In this document: positions 16,553 to 25,829 of the stretch, one piece after another | Layout: each line of letters begins with the position of its first letter | How positions within the stretch are numbered: position 1 is the stretch's first letter | Assembly (NCBI GenBank): GCA_028285595.1 | Contig: JANQOW010000153.1 | Span: 19,666-83,665 of the forward strand | Reading direction: 5' to 3' | Length of the DNA: 64,000 nt | From: Hyphomicrobiales bacterium | GTDB lineage: Bacteria > Pseudomonadota > Alphaproteobacteria > Rhizobiales > CAJQND01 | Translations under genes and position numbers: made by a program | Notes under the pieces: generated by a model | Databases searched by the model: none | Seen by the model: only the letters and a program-made list of their open reading frames with translations | What the model was told of the DNA's origin: nothing

Positions 16553-17005
16553 ATGAACGTGGAACACCTGCTATATGCCGGCTTCAGCTGCCTTGCTGTG
16601 GTCACGGCCACTTGGTCCATAAACCTCTTCATGAGTGGACCAAAGTATCTGGAACCACTGCCGTTCAATGAGTACAGCACGATAGATGATCCTCTTTACC
16701 GGCCGGCCGACAAACTGCACATTGATCCGCAAAATTTTGATGACGAGCTCATCACCGGCTCCATTTCCAAACGTGGAAACCCAACCAAGGCCAAGCGCTC
16801 TGACGTATCACGTGGCTACAACGTCGTGAGCGTTTATGACCAGATGGCCGTCGTCAAAAACATGTCCGGCAAAATCTGGACACTGGTTCCAGGCTCAGAA
16901 CTGCCGGAACTTGGTATTGTGCTAACGATCGAGGCCACCGAAGACCATTGGATCGTCACGGGCACTCACGGCGTGGTCGCCACAATGAGATCGCCGGAAA
17001 AGTAG
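16553..17005 (+). CDS. uncharacterised membrane-anchored protein
   Basis: Protein of 150 residues with one N-terminal helix (~7-27: LYAGFSCLAVVTATWSINLF) and a probably periplasmic remainder. The C-terminal half (YNVVSVYDQMAVVKNMSGKI, then WTLVPGSELPELGIVLTIE) looks like a compact beta domain of the kind seen in periplasmic secretion or pilus accessory proteins, but I cannot assign a family. ATG follows AGGAA by 10 nt. It and the next gene are the only + strand genes between fliF and flhB, so a motility role is possible. Confidence 0.75.
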   Translation: MNVEHLLYAGFSCLAVVTATWSINLFMSGPKYLEPLPFNEYSTIDDPLYRPADKLHIDPQNFDDELITGSISKRGNPTKAKRSDVSRGYNVVSVYDQMAVVKNMSGKIWTLVPGSELPELGIVLTIEATEDHWIVTGTHGVVATMRSPEK

Positions 17006-17023
17006 CTGGCACTTGCCTTCGGT

Positions 17024-17419
17024 ATGACATCCCGCTTTCAAGATTTGGTGCAACAGGCGTCGCGCGTACGTCGCCCACCCAAGGTTTCCACAGCAGGCCT
17101 GTTTGTGGGCATGGAAACCGAAACCAACCTTTGGGGCCAGAAGGACAACCGGTACAAACCAGATGAGCCGGCGGCGGAACCTGAGCCTTCACTTGATGCA
17201 CCTGATATTGCCGAAGCTGTTGTGGACGAAGATCAAATCATCGCCGAGCTTGCCCTCACCGATGATCTCACCGTTACCGAACTGAAGGCCATCCGCCGAG
17301 CGTTTGCCCGCAAGAATCATCCGGATACAAGCCAGGGCGACCCTGCGTTGTGCGAGAGCCGGATGAAGATCGCAAACATGATCATTGATGAGCAGATTCG
17401 GTTGAGATCCCAAACCTAG
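17024..17419 (+). CDS. J-domain-like protein
   Basis: Soluble protein of 131 residues. A variable Pro/Glu-rich first half leads to a C-terminal helical hairpin containing LKAIRRAFARKNHPDTSQGD, where HPD is the residue trio by which J proteins stimulate Hsp70. The flanking helices are short, so this is a minimal or degenerate J domain at the C-terminus instead of the usual N-terminus. It follows the gene at 16553 by 18 nt and is probably cotranscribed. Its stop shares the CTAG at 17416-17419 with the convergent flhB stop. Confidence 0.7.
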   Translation: MTSRFQDLVQQASRVRRPPKVSTAGLFVGMETETNLWGQKDNRYKPDEPAAEPEPSLDAPDIAEAVVDEDQIIAELALTDDLTVTELKAIRRAFARKNHPDTSQGDPALCESRMKIANMIIDEQIRLRSQT

Positions 17420-18477
17420 CGGAGTTGGTTGACGTAGGAGATCAGCTCAGCCACCGGCTTATAGAACTCCATTGGGATCATTTGACCGACATCAACGCCT
17501 GCGTAGAGCCCCTGGGCCAGCGGCTTGTTTTCGAACATGGGAATATCGTGCTCTTCGGCAAGCTCGCGCATGCGGAGGGCTATCAAATCCTTGCCCTTGG
17601 CAACGACCACGGGTGCTGCGTCTTCCTCAGGCTCATATTTCAGCGCAACGCTATAGTGGGTGGGGTTATTGATAATCAGCGTGGCGGTCGGAACAGTTTC
17701 GATCATGCGGTGACGCTGCCGCGACCGCGCCAAAGACAGCTGCCTCACCTTGATCAGGGGGTCACCGTCGGTTTGTTTCTGTTCATCCTTAACCTCCTGG
17801 CGCGTCATTTTCAGGTTATGGCGCCACTGGTATCGCGACCATGCAAAGTCAGCGAGACCCAGAACCACCATTGCGCAGCATGCGACGATGACCAGCCTCG
17901 TCGACATATCGAGAATGTGGCCTGGCAGCTGATTGGGATCCCCCAGAATGGATAGAAAGATGTGATCCATGTCCGCCTTGATCACCACGGCAACGCCGGT
18001 CGCAACGGTGGCAAACTTGAACATCGTTTTTGCAAATTCAACCGCGCCCTGCTTGCCAAGCATGCGCTTGAAGCCTTCCTTCAGCGAAATGCGTGAAGCT
18101 TTGGGTTTAATGCGGTCAAGCTTTAGCGCGGGCACGTTCTGAAACAGCGATCCCGCCAATCCGGCAATCAACAGCACGCCCAAAATCGGGGCGATGTAGC
18201 TGCCAACGGAAGCCGTGAGCTTTACGAGATGCCAATGAGCTTCAGATTCCTGTTCCAGGACATATTTGTGGGCGTTGGAGAACAGAACGCTAAATGTCCA
18301 CGCCAAGCTCCTTGAGGTGTCAACCGCAAAGAAAATGATGGCAAAGCACATGCCCAACGTGGAAGTGAGAATAGTAAGCTCGCGCGAACTGGGCGTATTA
18401 CCTTTATCGAAAGCATCTTGAATACGCTTCTCTGTTGCGTCTTCTGTCTTACTGTCTTCATCAGGTTTCTCGCTCAT
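17416..18477 (-). CDS. flhB: flagellar export switch protein FlhB
   Basis: Membrane component of the flagellar export gate, 353 residues, controlling the switch from hook to filament substrates. The acidic N-terminus with EDATEKRIQDAFDKGNTPSS is typical. Four transmembrane segments follow between ~30 and 210. The cytoplasmic domain has the self-cleavage motif NPTH (in LIINNPTHYSVALKY), then PVVVAKGKDLIALRMRELA and HDIPMFENKPLAQGLYAGVD. It overlaps fliG by 4 nt (ATGA) and closes the motA-fliM-fliN-fliG-flhB block. Confidence 0.96.
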   Translation of the reverse strand: MSEKPDEDSKTEDATEKRIQDAFDKGNTPSSRELTILTSTLGMCFAIIFFAVDTSRSLAWTFSVLFSNAHKYVLEQESEAHWHLVKLTASVGSYIAPILGVLLIAGLAGSLFQNVPALKLDRIKPKASRISLKEGFKRMLGKQGAVEFAKTMFKFATVATGVAVVIKADMDHIFLSILGDPNQLPGHILDMSTRLVIVACCAMVVLGLADFAWSRYQWRHNLKMTRQEVKDEQKQTDGDPLIKVRQLSLARSRQRHRMIETVPTATLIINNPTHYSVALKYEPEEDAAPVVVAKGKDLIALRMRELAEEHDIPMFENKPLAQGLYAGVDVGQMIPMEFYKPVAELISYVNQLR

Positions 18478-19484
18478 TCGCCCTCATCCGAGGAGGGAAG
18501 CGTGATCTTCTCTTCCTGAGCAAGAGAAAGAGCGGACGACGCGATTGAAACGCGTGCTTGCTTGGTTGCGTCTTCGGGCACTTCGCGTGACGTGGAGAGT
18601 TCCGCCTCCACCATACGCCGCGCACGTGCACCCAGAGTGGACAAGATCATCTCCACAAATGCGTCATCGCACCCTTGTACGGCCGGGATGATCAGGTCGC
18701 TCGGTACCTGATCGAACAAAATCTTGCGGGAAGGCTCGTCCAACTTTGGAATATCTTCAAAGGAGAACAGCAAGGATTTGAGCTTTGTGACTTCGGCGGG
18801 CAAACTCTCAGAGAGTTGGGTGAGCAGGTCTTCACGTTGGTCGGCGTCCATACGGTTGATGATATTGGCCACCGCTTGCCGGTTGGCCGACGGCCCATCG
18901 TCCGGATCGGCCAAGCTCAAACGGGTAATGATGGCTCGTCCGACCAAATCCGCAATTTGATTGTCCACTGGCTTCAACGAGATCATGCGACGGACGATCT
19001 CTGATTTCTGAGCCGGCTCAAATCGGAGCAGAAGACCGGACGCCGTTTGTGGATCTAACCTTGAGAGCACATATGCCGATGCCTGGGGGTGTTCGTTCTC
19101 CAGGCACCCGAACATAATGTCCGTCTCCGCCTGCACAACCTCGTTCCAAGTGGCCGCAAGCTTGGCGGCATCTGCCGCAGGATCCTCAACGGGACCAGCA
19201 GCACTTTCCAATAGTTGATAGACCTCTTTCGGATCGTGACTGTTGTTTTCATCAGAATGGAGTTCGGTCTCAAACTCATCGACAACCAGTTTCAGTTGTG
19301 ACGGCGTGATTGGCCCCAGCCGGTCTGCCGCATCCTTAATGATGTTGATTTCATCTTCGGAAAAATGGTCGAGCAAACTTGTTACGCGCTCTTCCTCAAG
19401 AGCGAGCAGCAAGATAACAATCTTGTCCACGTTATCTGCTTCGTGGAGCGAAAGTTGTTCTGCTGTTGCAACGCCGGTGCTCAT
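18474..19484 (-). CDS. fliG: flagellar motor switch protein FliG
   Basis: Rotor protein coupling the stator to rotation, 336 residues. N-domain: NVDKIVILLLALEEERVTSL. Middle domain: ENEHPQASAYVLSRLDPQTA with the EHPQ motif (~130). C-domain: LKSLLFSFEDIPKLDEPSRK and LGARARRMVEAELS, the torque helix. Relative to Escherichia coli, the Arg opening this helix is kept, while the paired Asp residues read Ala-Glu; this agrees with my memory of other alphaproteobacterial FliG. It is flanked by fliN and flhB. Confidence 0.92.
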   Translation of the reverse strand: MSTGVATAEQLSLHEADNVDKIVILLLALEEERVTSLLDHFSEDEINIIKDAADRLGPITPSQLKLVVDEFETELHSDENNSHDPKEVYQLLESAAGPVEDPAADAAKLAATWNEVVQAETDIMFGCLENEHPQASAYVLSRLDPQTASGLLLRFEPAQKSEIVRRMISLKPVDNQIADLVGRAIITRLSLADPDDGPSANRQAVANIINRMDADQREDLLTQLSESLPAEVTKLKSLLFSFEDIPKLDEPSRKILFDQVPSDLIIPAVQGCDDAFVEMILSTLGARARRMVEAELSTSREVPEDATKQARVSIASSALSLAQEEKITLPSSDEGE

Positions 19485-19501
19485 GCGGAAAGGGATATTC
19501 C

Positions 19502-20041
19502 TTAGGTGCCTTGCGTTTCCGGGCTCGCGAGCGATTCCAGACTTATGCCAAATCGGTCCGTGCCGTCATCCAGCATGATCACACTGCCATGGGCGATCAC
19601 TCTGCCGTTCACCACCACATCCACGGCCTCACCAACCTTACGGTCCAGTGGGATCTTCGAGCCCTTGGCAAGCGCCGCCAGTTCAGAAACGGTCATGCGG
19701 GCACTGCCCAATACAATCTCCACGGTGATCGGTATTTGTAAGACAGCATTCAGCCCATCGCCGGCTGAAGAAGCGCTTGCCGGCTGAGGTGTCGGTGCAT
19801 TCATCTGTGGTTCAAGGCTTGGTTCAGGCAGTGGCGCAGCGAAGTTTTCTTCCGGCGCAAGACCTTCAGGCGGGCCAAGGTCTCCGCCAGGCGCCAGATC
19901 TTCAGGCATCGCACTTTGTTCTATCGCTGCCGGAGCTGATGGTGAAAGCCCCTCTTCAGCCTCGGAGAAGACAATCTCGGGCTCTTCGGCTTCAGCAATA
20001 CCGCCGTCCGAATCTGGAGTGGGCGACTCTGGTACCGACAT
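19502..20041 (-). CDS. fliN: flagellar motor switch protein FliN
   Basis: C-ring protein of 179 residues. An acidic Pro/Glu-rich N-terminal region of ~105 residues leads to a SpoA-type domain (~108-175): VLQIPITVEIVLGSARMTVS, LAALAKGSKIPLDRKVGEAV, VNGRVIAHGSVIML and DRFGISLESL. The domain is standard; the long acidic extension is larger than in enterobacterial FliN (~137 residues). It is the third gene of the motA block. Confidence 0.93.
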   Translation of the reverse strand: MSVPESPTPDSDGGIAEAEEPEIVFSEAEEGLSPSAPAAIEQSAMPEDLAPGGDLGPPEGLAPEENFAAPLPEPSLEPQMNAPTPQPASASSAGDGLNAVLQIPITVEIVLGSARMTVSELAALAKGSKIPLDRKVGEAVDVVVNGRVIAHGSVIMLDDGTDRFGISLESLASPETQGT

Positions 20042-20088
20042 TATGCCTTATCCTCTAGCGTGATCATCATGATCGATTTCTCCTTACC

Positions 20089-21054
20089 TCAAGCGCTTGC
20101 CAGCATACCTAAGGCCACTGCGAGTTCACGTTCGCTTGAGCGGGTACTCGGCTTAATAAAACTCTCAACCGCCACGGCGTATCGGCCATCGGCTTGTCCA
20201 AATTTGCAGCGCATCAACGGAACGGAGTTGCACTCCATCTCAACCGTGCTGTTTGGCGTTGCGTCCAGTGGCAAGACCATTCCCGGTGTGAGTTGTGAGA
20301 GCATATCCAATGTCGCCTTTCCGCCCGACAATTTCGCGGTTAGCTGAATGGTCGCGCGGCGCGCCTCCGTTGACATGTGGGTGGTCCAGGCCTCATTTGC
20401 CGGCGCTGGCGGCGGTGGCAAATGGGCTGTGATGTCGGCATCGGCCAACGCCCCAAAATGATCTGCCGGGAATGCCACCATGAACTCCGATTCGTGATCA
20501 AACAGCAGCGCCACAAAATCAGCCCGATAGATGTCACCGGTAAACGTCGGGACTTCCGGGTCTTCAATCAATTGCTCGCAGCAAAAGCTGCTGAAATCCA
20601 ACTCATCCGACGCGGCCAGAGCTTTACAAAGTGCGCGGGCAAACCGATCGGCGAGCGATTTTCCGATGGCAACGTCAATCTCCGAAGGAACGCGGGTCCC
20701 TTCGAATGTATGGCCTCGACTTTGCGCCCCAAGCACAAGTTCCAGATAGTCGTATAAGGTGTGATGGGACAACGCGACAATGAAGAACCAGTCCTCGGTC
20801 TCTGAGAACACGCGGAACTTGATGATGTGCTTGGAAAGATCGACGGGCTCTTCAGCAGGCACTAACGCGCTGGAGTTGAGGTTGATCTTGACCTTTGCAT
20901 CGCAGGCCTCTTCCAGATCACCAGCATTCTCCGCAACAGCAAGCTCCAGCGCATCAATCAAAGCGGGCGGAAATACCTTGGGTACATCCTTGATCGACAG
21001 CAGAATCTGCGCCGAGCTTGAAGCCGCTTCATTTACTTCTTGTTCCACAGACAC
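20089..21054 (-). CDS. fliM: flagellar motor switch protein FliM
   Basis: Rotor C-ring protein of 321 residues, assigned from its position between motA and fliN and from a C-terminal SpoA-like domain (ATIQLTAKLSGGKATLDMLS, LTPGMVLPLD, MRCKFGQADGRYAVAVESFI). The centre shows FRVFSETEDWFFIVALSHH and a Phe/Asp-rich CheC-like region. It is divergent from enterobacterial FliM, and no clear N-terminal CheY-binding LSQxEIDAL motif is visible. I chose the GTG at 21054, 7 nt after AGGAG; another GTG at 21060 is too close to that site. Confidence 0.85.
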   Translation of the reverse strand: MSVEQEVNEAASSSAQILLSIKDVPKVFPPALIDALELAVAENAGDLEEACDAKVKINLNSSALVPAEEPVDLSKHIIKFRVFSETEDWFFIVALSHHTLYDYLELVLGAQSRGHTFEGTRVPSEIDVAIGKSLADRFARALCKALAASDELDFSSFCCEQLIEDPEVPTFTGDIYRADFVALLFDHESEFMVAFPADHFGALADADITAHLPPPPAPANEAWTTHMSTEARRATIQLTAKLSGGKATLDMLSQLTPGMVLPLDATPNSTVEMECNSVPLMRCKFGQADGRYAVAVESFIKPSTRSSERELAVALGMLASA

Positions 21055-21075
21055 CGGCACACTCCTCTAGTGGCG

Positions 21076-21948
21076 TTATGCGGTTTCGGCCGCCGCACCG
21101 CCACCAAGCGTTTCGTTTTCCGTGTCATCGATCGAAGGCCGTTCATATGCGGAGATGGTCTTACGTCCATGCTCAATCGCCACCTGAGGAGAGGCACCGT
21201 TCATATAGGCCAGCAGCGTCTGCTTGATGATGATATATGGACGAACCTGTTTCATACGCACAATCTTCACTTTTGACGCGATCGGGCCCACCATGCCGTA
21301 CGCCATGAAGATCCCGGCGAACGTCCCCACCAAGGCGGCACCGATCAGCTTGCCCAGCAGTTCTGGCCCTTGGTCCAGCGCACCCAAGGCTTTGATCACC
21401 CCAAGCACGGCGGCCACGATCCCGAGAGCAGGGAGGCCGTCGGCCATGTTTTGGAGCGCATGCTGGCTTTTCAGCTTGTCTTGCGTGGTGGTTTTGATCT
21501 CCACATCCATGAGCGCCTCGATCTCGTGAGGTTGTGCGCTCCCCATAATGATCAGCCGGCAGTAGTCACAAATGAACGCCAGCAAATCTTGGTTCTTTAG
21601 AACGTTCGGGAATTTCTGAAAAACTTCCGAATTCTCAGGATCATCCACATGTTCTTCCATCTCACTGCGTGGCTTGTCACGAAGCTCCCGCATGAGCGCG
21701 TAGAGCAGGCCAAGAATATCGAGATAATCACGAGGCTTAGGCACGGATTCTTTGAACGCCTCTCCCATGGCCTTCAAAGAATCCTTCACCACCTTCATCG
21801 GGTTAGCGATAAGGAAGATTCCGAGAGATGATCCGCCGATGATGACGAATTCCCAAGGTTGCCAAATCACAACCACATTGCCGCCCATCGCCATGTAGCC
21901 ACCAAAAAGGCAGGCAAACGTTACGATAAAGCCGATAATAACAAGCAT
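21076..21948 (-). CDS. motA: flagellar stator protein MotA
   Basis: Ion-channel stator subunit, 290 residues, with four membrane helices: two near the N-terminus (~1-21, ~30-50) and two after residue ~165. Family motifs include [33 protein letters not shown], and [19 protein letters not shown]. The cytoplasmic loop holds charged residues expected to contact FliG. It heads the fliM-fliN-fliG-flhB block; its partner motB is at 12.3 kb. Divergent from the DUF1217 gene across a 177-nt spacer. Confidence 0.95.
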   Translation of the reverse strand: MLVIIGFIVTFACLFGGYMAMGGNVVVIWQPWEFVIIGGSSLGIFLIANPMKVVKDSLKAMGEAFKESVPKPRDYLDILGLLYALMRELRDKPRSEMEEHVDDPENSEVFQKFPNVLKNQDLLAFICDYCRLIIMGSAQPHEIEALMDVEIKTTTQDKLKSQHALQNMADGLPALGIVAAVLGVIKALGALDQGPELLGKLIGAALVGTFAGIFMAYGMVGPIASKVKIVRMKQVRPYIIIKQTLLAYMNGASPQVAIEHGRKTISAYERPSIDDTENETLGGGAAAETA

Positions 21949-22125
21949 TATGCTTCCCCGCGCTATGCGAACTTGGGCCGATGGCCGGATTGGCGCGATC
22001 CAACGCCACTCTCAATTGGTAAGAGCCCTACCTTGCGCGAGGCTTGAGCTTCGGCCGATCTGTCAGTCTGGGGAAAGCTTCACGCCTTAGGGTTTCAAGC
22101 TGCAAAGTGCACTGGGAGAATTGCG

Positions 22126-22908
22126 ATGTTTTCAACATCTGCAAGTTATCGGCTCATAACCGCAAACCTGCAGCGGTCCTTGGACAATGTGGCTCAGCAG
22201 CCGTTGCCTTCGCGGGAAATCGAGTACTACAAGCAAGAGATTGCTAACATTAAGTCCGTCGACGATTTTATGGCCAATGATCGGGTTTACCGGTTTGCCA
22301 TGAAAGCCTTTGGCCTTGAAGAACTGAGCTACGCTAAAGGCCTTATCAGGAAACTTCTGGATCAGGGCACTGATGACCCTCAGGCCTTGGCAAACCAGCT
22401 GGCGGATCCCCGTTACCGGGATCTCGCAAAGACTTTTAACTTCGTCCGCTACGGTGCCAGTACAACCGCGTTCACAGACGCAACGCAGGGTACGGTCGAC
22501 CGGTACATTCGCCAATCACTCGAAGAAGAAGCCGGAACCACGAATGAAGGCGTTCGACTGGCGCTTTATTTTGAGCGTAAAGCGGCTGATATCAACGGAC
22601 CCTTTGATGTGTTGGGTGACCGCGCGCTGTTGCAAGTCGTGCAGACCGCCACCGGCATCTCGCCGGCCACCGCAAGCCAGCCTATCGACAAGCAATCTGC
22701 AGAGATCGCAAAGCGGATTGACTTGTCAGAGCTGAAGGACCCCGACAAGTTGGCGGAGTTTTTGACCCGGTTCACCACACTATGGGAGATCGATAATCCT
22801 TCGAGCGCACCAGCATCAAGTCAGATCGCTGCTTTGCAACCTGCTCCGTTTGGCATCGATGTGAACACTTTGATGAACTTGCAAAATATCAAGTACGGAG
22901 GACGTTAG
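22126..22908 (+). CDS. DUF1217 flagellar-associated protein
   Basis: Protein of 260 residues of the DUF1217 type found in flagellar clusters of Hyphomicrobiales, generally beside flgF. Visible features are REIEYYKQEIANIKSVDDFM, RVYRFAMKAFGLEELSYAKG, LADPRYRDLAKTFNF and VDRYIRQSLEEEAGTTNEGV. The fold appears mostly helical, with no signal peptide. It is 3 nt from flgF and probably cotranscribed with flgF and fliI. Function is unknown; a rod or export-related role is a guess from location. GGGAGAA precedes the ATG by about 6 nt. Confidence 0.85.
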   Translation: MFSTSASYRLITANLQRSLDNVAQQPLPSREIEYYKQEIANIKSVDDFMANDRVYRFAMKAFGLEELSYAKGLIRKLLDQGTDDPQALANQLADPRYRDLAKTFNFVRYGASTTAFTDATQGTVDRYIRQSLEEEAGTTNEGVRLALYFERKAADINGPFDVLGDRALLQVVQTATGISPATASQPIDKQSAEIAKRIDLSELKDPDKLAEFLTRFTTLWEIDNPSSAPASSQIAALQPAPFGIDVNTLMNLQNIKYGGR

Positions 22909-22911
22909 TCC

Positions 22912-23640
22912 GTGAGTATCAGCTTAGATGTGGCCATGTCGGCCCAATTGTCGTTGATGAAACGTTTGGAGACCATCGCACATAATGTTGCGAACGTTTC
23001 GACTGTTGGGTTTCGGGCGGAAGAAAGCAATTTTTCAGAGCTGGTGTCCAACAACACTCTGGATCCAACGGCTTATGCCCAGATTGGTCAAACGGTTCTC
23101 TCTCAGAAAGCGGGCGCGCTTGTGAAAACAGACGGGCCATTGGATGTGGCGGTGAATGGAAATGCCTGGTTCGCAATCCAAACACCGGCCGGCCAGGTCA
23201 ACACCCGGGATGGCCGTTTGACCATGTTGGAAACGGGAGACCTTCAAACCTTACAGGGCTATCCCATCTTGGATGTGGGCGGAGCCCCAATCACGCTTGA
23301 GCCGGGAGGTGGTCCACCCACAATCGCAGCAGACGGCATGATCACACAGAACGGCGCGCAGGTGGCGGCCATTGGATTGTTCCGAATTCCAGATGGTGCC
23401 AAGTTGCAGCGTTTTGAAAATTCTGGCGTGATCTCATCAATTCCGGCCGAGCCTGTCGTTGACTTCAGCCGCAACCGGATTGTCCAAGGTTTCGTTGAGA
23501 ACTCAAATGTGAATCCGGTCAAACAGATGACTGACCTGATCATGGTTTCGCGCCTGTTTGAAGGCGTAACCAATGCGATTCAGGATAAAGAGCGTAGCAT
23601 GCAAAACGCCATCCGGACCCTCGGCGGCTCTAATTCATGA
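22912..23640 (+). CDS. flgF: flagellar basal-body rod protein FlgF
   Basis: Proximal rod subunit, 242 residues. The N-terminal rod motif is IAHNVANVSTVGFRAEE (~23-39). The C-terminal motif FVENSNVNPVKQMTDLIMVS precedes RLFEGVTNAIQDKERSMQNA. The GTG start has GGAGGACG about 10 nt upstream. The 3' end overlaps the ATG of fliI by 4 nt. Confidence 0.93.
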   Translation: MSISLDVAMSAQLSLMKRLETIAHNVANVSTVGFRAEESNFSELVSNNTLDPTAYAQIGQTVLSQKAGALVKTDGPLDVAVNGNAWFAIQTPAGQVNTRDGRLTMLETGDLQTLQGYPILDVGGAPITLEPGGGPPTIAADGMITQNGAQVAAIGLFRIPDGAKLQRFENSGVISSIPAEPVVDFSRNRIVQGFVENSNVNPVKQMTDLIMVSRLFEGVTNAIQDKERSMQNAIRTLGGSNS

Positions 23641-24932
23641 ACCAATGGAGTTCTCCGTGGCTGAAGATCTCCGGCCGCATTAGCGCGATTACGCCAACCG
23701 GATTCGCAGTGACCGGCCTGTCTCGTTTCGCAAGACTGGGTGATTGCGTGAGCGTTGAAACCGAACGTGGCCTGGTTCAGGGCCAGATCATTCGGATCGA
23801 ACAAGACCACTTACTCGCCAAACCGTTCGTCCCTTGGGCAGACTATCACCTGGGATCACGGGTTTGGTATGGCGGGCGCATTACGATTGCGCCAAGTCAG
23901 GCTTGGAAAGGACGCGCCGTTAACGCGCTTGGTGAACCGGCCGATGGCAAGGGTGAACTCTTTAACGGAACACCTATTGATCCCATTGCAGCCAAGCCGC
24001 CGGTTCCCCTGAACCGCAAGCAGATAGAGACCCCTGTTAAAACCGGTATCGCCGCCATCGATCTGTTCACACCCATATGCTTTGGCCAACGCATCGGTAT
24101 TTTTGCTGGTGCCGGGGTAGGCAAGTCGACCCTCCTCATGCAAATGGCGGCTTCCGGAGGGTTTGACCAAGTTGTGGTCTGTCTGGTGGGGGAGCGCGGC
24201 CGGGAAGTGAAGTTGTTTCACGAGAGCACTCAACTTTCCTCAGGCAAGGGACTCACATCGGTGATTGCAACGGGCGATGAAAGCCCAATGATGCGCCGAC
24301 TTGCTCCATACACAGCAACGACGATTGCCGAGTTTTACAGAGACCGTGGAGATTCTGTGCTCTTGATCGTGGACTCGCTCACACGCACGGCTCACGCCGC
24401 CCGGGAAGTCGCTCTTTCTGCCGGCGAACCGCCGGTTGCTAGAGGGTATCCCCCAAGCGTACTGGCCGACCTGCCCCAACTTCTTGAGCGCGTCAGTGCA
24501 GCGGAGCATCAATCGGGATCCATTACGGCGATTTACTCCGTACTCGTGGATGGGGACGATCATACTGAACCGGTGGCCGACTGTTTGCGCGGCACCCTGG
24601 ATGGGCACCTGAACCTCAGCCGAACCATTGCTGAGCGCGGCAGATTTCCAGCTATCGATCTTTTGTCCTCAGTGTCCCGCCTGGCCAGCGCCGCTTTAAG
24701 CGAAGAGCAGACAAAGCTCACGAGCTTGGCGAGATCACTGATCGCCAGTTATGAGGATTCTTTTGAGCTAAGAGCTATGGGCGCCTATCAGCCAGGCGGT
24801 GATCCCCAGCTTGACCTGGCGATCAAGGTCGTTCCGGAAATCTACAAACTTCTCACCAGCAAGGCTCCGGCCGACGATGGACCCGATCCGTTCGACACTC
24901 TTGAATCGTTGTTAAAGGGTGCAGGTCAGTAA
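23637..24932 (+). CDS. fliI: flagellar export ATPase FliI
   Basis: Cytoplasmic ATPase (431 residues) that unfolds and delivers substrates to the export gate. The Walker A motif GAGVGKST lies near residue 160, the Walker B strand in SVLLIVDSLTR near 240. The family blocks RGYPPSVLADLPQLLERV and GSITAIYSVLVDGDDHTEPV are intact. It is last in the DUF1217-flgF-fliI unit and converges on the FliL-like gene, 16 nt away. Confidence 0.96.
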   Translation: MNQWSSPWLKISGRISAITPTGFAVTGLSRFARLGDCVSVETERGLVQGQIIRIEQDHLLAKPFVPWADYHLGSRVWYGGRITIAPSQAWKGRAVNALGEPADGKGELFNGTPIDPIAAKPPVPLNRKQIETPVKTGIAAIDLFTPICFGQRIGIFAGAGVGKSTLLMQMAASGGFDQVVVCLVGERGREVKLFHESTQLSSGKGLTSVIATGDESPMMRRLAPYTATTIAEFYRDRGDSVLLIVDSLTRTAHAAREVALSAGEPPVARGYPPSVLADLPQLLERVSAAEHQSGSITAIYSVLVDGDDHTEPVADCLRGTLDGHLNLSRTIAERGRFPAIDLLSSVSRLASAALSEEQTKLTSLARSLIASYEDSFELRAMGAYQPGGDPQLDLAIKVVPEIYKLLTSKAPADDGPDPFDTLESLLKGAGQ

Positions 24933-24948
24933 TAGTTGGGCAACGGTC

Positions 24949-25413
24949 TTAGCGCTTTGGTCCGTAGCGAACCTCATTCAGCGGGATAAAGTTCAATCTC
25001 TCGATCAGAACATCTCGGATCAGATCGGCTTTGAAACGCTCATTCACGTTCATCGCGATCTTCTTCTTGAGCCCGTCAATATCGTACTTCTTCATATCCT
25101 TGAAATCGACAACCTCACCTGCGTACAAGGCGCGAAAGGCTTCATCGATAATGAACACGTTAGGCGGGACAGAGAGCTGGCGGAATATGGTGCCATCGAT
25201 TGTAAATACGAACTGTGCAACAACGTAGCCGCCTATTTTCCCTTCGGAGATGATGGGGACACTGATGATGTCGGACTTCACATAGTCCAGTCCACCAAAG
25301 AACTCCTGAACCTCCTTCTCCTCCTCGGGCGCTGCGCCAAAGATGACGGCGGCATAGACTGAGCCAGCCATTACCACGCAAACCCAGATTGCAATCAGGG
25401 CGGTTCTTACCAT
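24949..25413 (-). CDS. FliL-like membrane protein, flagellar operon
   Basis: Protein of 154 residues with one N-terminal transmembrane helix (~4-26: TALIAIWVCVVMAGSVYAAVI) and a periplasmic domain. Part of the sequence (YVKSDIISVPIISEGKIGGY, VVAQFVFTID) and the end (LIRDVLIERLNFIPLNEVRY) resemble FliL, which typically ends in a similar IRDVL helix. It is last in the long flgE operon and overlaps the preceding FlgN-like gene by 7 nt. Because a normal fliL exists at 6.8 kb, this would be a second, diverged FliL-type protein. Family membership is tentative. Confidence 0.6.
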   Translation of the reverse strand: MVRTALIAIWVCVVMAGSVYAAVIFGAAPEEEKEVQEFFGGLDYVKSDIISVPIISEGKIGGYVVAQFVFTIDGTIFRQLSVPPNVFIIDEAFRALYAGEVVDFKDMKKYDIDGLKKKIAMNVNERFKADLIRDVLIERLNFIPLNEVRYGPKR

Positions 25414-25823
25414 TCAGAATAGGCCTTCTTCATTCCTCGCGATGAATAGGTTCCATCAGAGCTCTCGTCGAGCACGACCGAGGTCAGCATTTCAGAGATT
25501 TCTTGGGCCGCCCTCATGTGGAGCTTCAGCTGCGCGAAGTTCTCCACCAATCTCTGCCGCAACAGCTCCATGGCCGCCTTAATGTCATCGGTGGAGATTT
25601 GAGAATTGGCTTCTGTCTCAAGGCGCGTGAACTCCAACAGAGCCTGGCTTTTATCCCGCGTGAAGCTGTTGAGACGGTCCAGCTCATACTTCTTGAGCGC
25701 TTCCGTTTCAGCTTCAATGATCTTGGTCAGCCGCACAATTGAAGACAATAGCTTGGCTCGCCCGTCTTGGGGTTGAGCAGCGCGATCTGCCTGCAAGGGA
25801 AGTTGATGGACTGTTCCGGTCAT
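25407..25823 (-). CDS. FlgN-like export chaperone
   Basis: Small helical protein of 138 residues: LLSSIVRLTKIIEAETEALK, RDKSQALLEFTRLETEA, LRQRLVENFAQLKLHMRAAQ. Size and the two-helix coiled-coil pattern with a central K-x-x-A/L-L-x-x-F motif match FlgN, the chaperone that keeps FlgK and FlgL export-competent. Those two clients are encoded in the same operon. The assignment is by architecture; similarity to FlgN is naturally low in alphaproteobacteria. Confidence 0.65.
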   Translation of the reverse strand: MTGTVHQLPLQADRAAQPQDGRAKLLSSIVRLTKIIEAETEALKKYELDRLNSFTRDKSQALLEFTRLETEANSQISTDDIKAAMELLRQRLVENFAQLKLHMRAAQEISEMLTSVVLDESSDGTYSSRGMKKAYSEW

Positions 25824-25829
25824 CTTGCC

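Noticed and set aside
18474..19484. FliG C-terminal substitutions as a novel motor variant
   Set aside because: The loss of one of the paired Asp residues fits the form I recall for alphaproteobacterial FliG, so it is probably not unusual.
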